From Azorinus chamasolen (taxonomy: Eukaryota > Mollusca > Bivalvia > Cardiida > Solecurtidae): a stretch of DNA of 64,000 nt. The notes beneath the pieces are model-generated. The model saw only the letters and a list, made by a program, of their open reading frames with translations. It did no database searches and was not told the DNA's origin. The stretch is from NCBI GenBank assembly GCA_963576725.1, contig OY755237.1, positions 55,031,805-55,095,804 of the forward strand. Direction: 5' to 3'. Below, piece after piece: positions 27,301-33,300 of the stretch; positions within the stretch are counted from its first letter, which is position 1, and each line of letters begins with the position of its first letter. The position numbers were made by a program, and so were the translations under genes.

Positions 27301-30300
27301 CAAAGAAACTGTGTCATATGCCTCAATAAAAACAAATTCCTTTTCAAAAACATCAATTTTGATCCTGATGTAGTGCCAAGCAAGTCAACATCACATCCAC
27401 TCTGTTAACAAAGGTTACTTAACCCTTTGCCTCATGAATATTCATGTAAAAATTATAGTGACATCATGAATATTTATTAGCTGAACTCTTTATAAGTGCA
27501 TATGAATATGGGTCTTGAAGAAAATGTAGAATCAAATGTTCCCCATAAGCAAACAGAGCAGACCTAATGAGACAGCTAGCTTCTACAGGAGCCATCAGAT
27601 CTGGGTCTATTCTGTTTGTAAAAGCATTAAAGGTATCTCTGGCAGGTTAAGGGTTAACCTTATGGCCTAAAACTCCTGTATCCATGTGAACTTATAAAAA
27701 ATGTCTAATCAATATTCATGATGTCATTATTTCTCACATGAATATTCATGGAGTAAAGGGTTAATCAGCTGCTTGCTGAATAAATTTAACCAAATGGAAA
27801 CTTAATGCCTGACAAATGTAATGCAGAATGCACCAGTTGGACCTTTCTGCATTACTTTTGTCATGCATTTACCCTTTACTCCATAAAAAAGCCTTTCTAT
27901 GCCTTTGCAAACAGAGTAGATCCAGATCAGACAGCTCCTATATGAGCTGACTGATCAGGGTCTACTCTGTTTGCTTATGATATAATATAGATATGACTCT
28001 ACACAGTTTCTGCCATTGCCAACATTTCCTTTGTTAATGTGCTATTATAAAAATTATTCTAATTCATATTCATGATGTCATTATTTCTTACATGAATATT
28101 CATGGAGTAAAGGGTTATGCAGCCAGCTTATCTAACAAAGATACATTAATAGAGTAGACCTAGATCAGACAGTTGCTATATAAGCTGTCTGATCAGGGTC
28201 TGCTCTTTTTGCTTATGAAATAGCATACAGGTCTGATTCTATAGTTTCTATCATAGTTGAAAATTCCCTTATTCACAATGCCTATAACCATCAGCTCATT
28301 AATATTCATTGTTAAAATTCTTACATGAATATTCATCAGGTTAAAGGGTATAAGTCCATCAATGATATTTCTTTTAAATGGTTGTTACTCTTAGTCCATA
28401 TATCTCTGCCTGCAGATCCATACTTGTTGTACATACATGTATGCATTAGTCCCGGTAAAACTCCATAGACACATTACCAGTGGTAAATAATCTTTTGTCT
28501 TCCAGGGTGCATGTAGTATTTTTATTGTTTTTCTATTTAAGGACAGTGTGACGGGTAGATTGGTCCATTGTGATTATGTATATTGGTCCACTGTGATTAC
28601 GATCTGTAAAAGGGATCACAAGTCTGTACAAGAAGTAATGACTCACACTCACAACACACTCAAAACTATGTAGCTTGTAGCTTATTTTCCAGCTATCTGG
28701 TCAGGTTTTACTTTCTATGTCCATTATTCTTTAACGGGCCTTTCCCTATTCTGTATTTATTCCAAATTCCAATACATACTGAATATTCATGGACAAAATA
28801 GTTATTGAATTATGGAAGGTGGAGCATTGTAGCCATTTTAGAAACTAAAGAAACAGATCTATCAAATTCTATTTGCAAACAGTGTAGACCCTGATCTAAC
28901 AGCTCCTATAGGAGACATTTGATCTGTGTCTACTCTGTTTGCAAATGTTTGAAAAAGCATTTATATGAAAGAAAGAGTTAAGCAAACAGAGCAGACTCTG
29001 ATCAGATTGCTCCTAGAGGAATCATCTGATCTGGGTGTACTCTGTTTGCAAAGGCGTAGAAAATATAATTATGGAGTAAAGCGTTAAAGACGTAACATAC
29101 ATCAGAATATGTCTGATCATGTCGCAAGCCAATATTTAGCCCTTATCATGACTGACACACTTTTTAACAAACTTATCAAATACCAAAACCTGTATTTCAC
29201 ACAAACTCTTTGTATAATTCATACCATACAAAGTCGCCTTAAACCTTTTCCCAGTTTGAATATTCATGAAAAAGATAATGATGTCATGAATATTTATTAG
29301 CTAAATTTTTAAAATGGCATATGTACATGAGTAAGTGAAAATATTGTCATATCTATTACAAATGGAGCAGACCCTGATCAGATGTCTCCTACAGGAGCCA
29401 TCTGATCTGGGTCTACTCAGTTTGCAAAGACATGAAAAACGTTTATATGAGGGAAAGGGTTAACCCTTTCACCATTATACAGACCAGTCATGGATACCTT
29501 TGCAAACAATTTGGATCCAGATGAGATGCTGAGCAACTGTCGACACTGAAAAATGTACTTTAACAATTTATTCCATAAATACGCCTTTCTATGCCAATGC
29601 AAACAGAGCAGACCCAAATCAGATGACTGCTCAGTTTGCCTATGGAATAATGGAGATCTGAATTTTCCAAAATTATCCTGTGTTCATGTGACATGATAAC
29701 ATATTCATCTCATTAATATTCATGATTTCATTATTTCTTAGATGAATATTCATGGTATAAAGGGTTAAGGAATTTAGACTAGCTGATCAATGTCAAGTCT
29801 TGCAGATATAAGTTATTTAGAGCTGAAATACATGTACAGTAAAACCTCACTTAACCGGACATTAAATTTAGTATAAATATCGGTCTTGGAGACAGGTGAC
29901 AGCTTAATGCAGGGTGGAAGTCATGCAGAAAGCTCCTAGAGGAGCTTTCTGCATGACTTTCACCCTGCATGAAGCAGTCGCCTGTCTAAAATATCTAAAT
30001 TCTTCTCTACTAGAATTCCGGTTAAAAGAGGTTTTACTGTATTTCAATTTAACTTGGATTAAAAAGACTTTCATTTCATATTTGTAAATTTAGATACTAG
30101 ATAAAAAATTATACCAATATTTTAAGTGATAAAATCCAATCCTCTTCGTCTATAAAACTAAAGTCCAATACTGAAACTAAGAATTTGAAGCTATTGATGA
30201 ATCAACAAATTTAAATCTGAAAGATTACAGTTCAAGGACTGTATACTGTAAATCTTTCACTGCTACTCATGCATTGCCATCTGAAAATGTGTTGTCTGCT

Positions 30301-33300
30301 GAAATTTTCATTGCTCATTATTCTCCCATTTTCTTTCAAAAAACGTAATCACAATACCAAACAGCTTGGATCCTGATACAGGTCTTATAACTTGGTGCCT
30401 CATCTGAACCCAAGCTGTTTGCAAAGGTGGTTACAGAATGGCTATTGGTAGCGAAAGAGTTAAAACTTGCAAAACTTACCCGAAAGCACCTGACAGGAAT
30501 GTAAACCATTAATGTAAACCTTATTTATTGATCTAACACCCTATACAAAGCTGACAAACCATTTCACTTTCTATGGTGGTATTTATTACAAATTTATTTG
30601 TACCAATACCAAAGAAACTATAATATAAACTCTTTACACTGACTGCATAAAGTAAGGGTCTTAACCCATTCCCTCATATGCTATTTTTAGATCCAACCAC
30701 TTTGAATAAATCTACCGAAAAGGAGCATTAACTAGAGAAAAGGAAAGTTTTAGAATTTTGTAGTTTGAAACCATTGTGATAAATAGAGCATTTGCGTATA
30801 AAGGCGTATTTATGGAGAAAAGCGTTAACCCTCTCTCTGTTCTATGTTTATTCCAAGTTTCAATATTTACTAAATATTCATAGACACTGTAGTCATAATG
30901 AAATATGACAGGTGGAACATTGCAGCCTTTTTAGAAAGTAAAGAAACAGAACTACATGTATCTGATTCCATTAGCAAACAGAGCAGACCCTGATCAGACT
31001 GCTCCTATGGGAGCCATCTGATCTGGGTCTACTCTGTTTGCAAAATTAATACATGTACGTGAAAAAGTGTTTATATGAAAAAAAGGGTTAACCCATTCCC
31101 TGTTCAATTTGTGTAAGAAATAATTACATCATGAATATTTATTAGTTCAATTTTTATACTGTAAAAGTTTCAATGAATTTTTTGGCAAAAAGTTCATGTG
31201 TTAATATGCTGCTTTAAAATTTAACCTGATGATTTTTCATTATGTCATTATTTCCTTCATCAATATTCATGGCGGTAAATGTTAAACAATATATATTGTG
31301 GTTGCTTTGAGCAAGTTTTACTGTCAGAATACACATGTACACATACTCATGTATCACTGTTTGCTATGTGTAAATAAACTGAAAACACAATTGAAATTCT
31401 CCATTTAATTTCAATAAATTCTATTATTTACTTTGTTCTGACATACTTCCCAATCCATATTTAGACTCATTTAAATCAAACAAATTTAAGTTTACATTGA
31501 CAATCACAACAATCTATAAGCAGGACTTTGAAGTTGCAAGTGATTTTTCTAGTTGATATTTTTATTGAAATTTTTCTTTCACCTATCATTATGTGACCTT
31601 TAGCATATTGACAACAAATTTGTGAAGACCTGTGAAAACATTCTGGCTCCAGATGAGATGCCAGGTAACTCAGCATCTCATCAGGATCCAAACTTTCTTG
31701 ATACTCAAAATGCATGTAACCGGAACAAGAGGGCCATGATGGCCCTGTATCGCTCACCTAGTTTGAAATGTTTTCTATATCAAAGTTCTGACAAAGTTTT
31801 TACTATATAATCCTATGTAAAACATGATTGTGACCCCCACGGTGTGGCCATCTTTGACCCCAGGGGCATAATTTGAATAAGCTTAGTAGAGGTCCACCAG
31901 ATGATGCTACATAGTTATCAAATTCTAAGCTTTTCAGTTTCAGACAAGAAGATATTTAAAGTTTTTACTATATATAATCTTATATAAAACATGTTACCCC
32001 CAGGGCGTGGCTGTCTTTGACCCTAGGGGCATAATTTGAACAATCTTAGTAAAGGTTCACCAGATGATGCTACATACCAAATATGACAGCTCTAAGCTTT
32101 TCTACTTTGGACAAGAAATTTTTTGAAGTTTTTACTATATAATCCAATGTAAAACTTGTGATCCCCGGGGTTGGGCCAATTTTGACCCCTGGGACAAAAA
32201 TTGAATAGACTTTGTAGAGGTCTACTAGATGATTCTACATACCAAATTTGGTAGCCCTAGGCCTTACAGTTTTTGACAAGAAGATTTTTTTAAAAAAAGT
32301 TATTTTTGGCAGAATTCAGCATGGAATCAAATCTTTTGAACAACTTTGGAACATTCCTGCCAAGTTTTGTAAAGCTCCAGCAAGTAGTTTAGGAGGAGAT
32401 GTCATTTTAAAGAAAAAGTTCACGACGCATGATGGACAACAACGGATGACGGACACAGGGCAATCACAATAGCTCACCTTGGCACTTTGTGCTAGGTGAG
32501 CTAAAAAGACATTATCCCAATGAATATAGGAAACAAGTGTACCAACATTTCAAACCAGAAGCCCTTTATAATCAATGTACAGTCGGCTGAGCTGTCCTTC
32601 AGACTGAAAGTAGACTATAACTAGGAACTTCACTTTTTTAATCAAGGTCTGCACTGTTTGTCATTCAAAATCCTCTCGTAAAACATTTCCTTTCATCCTC
32701 AATGGATTATATTATTATGAACTGATCCTAGGCCATGCAAAGCATTAAAGCTTGTTTTTAAAATTACCAGAGCTACTGATAAAGGTGCGTACCAAAATAC
32801 TAAAATCGCCATTTCTCCACCAAACCCACAGTATAGGGTTTAGTGGAGAAATAAAGGAGCTATTGTTGAAAATATTTAAATTTACACATCTTATCTGGGC
32901 CTCTGCTTTAATTATAAAGAAAGTAAAGTTTTGAATTGGCAAAAATGACTCAGGAAGCTGAAGGCTAATCAAAAGGAACCAAAGCAACAGATAAAATAAC
33001 TGTGTGTACTCAGATACGAAAATCATCATTTCTCTACCAAACCCTATGTTGTGACCATTCTTTAGAATCGTCTCGAACCCTATGTTATGACCACTTTATA
33101 GAATTGTCTCGAAGAGTGGTCACAACATAGAGTTTGGTGTACATGTATACTGTCTGCACTATAATCCTCAGAGGTCCAGATTAGATGTATATATTAAAAC
33201 TTTTTCAAAAATAACTCCTTTATTTCTCCACCAAACCCTATGTTGTGACTACCCTTTAGAATCGTCTCTTATATATACAGACATTAACCCTTCTCCTGTT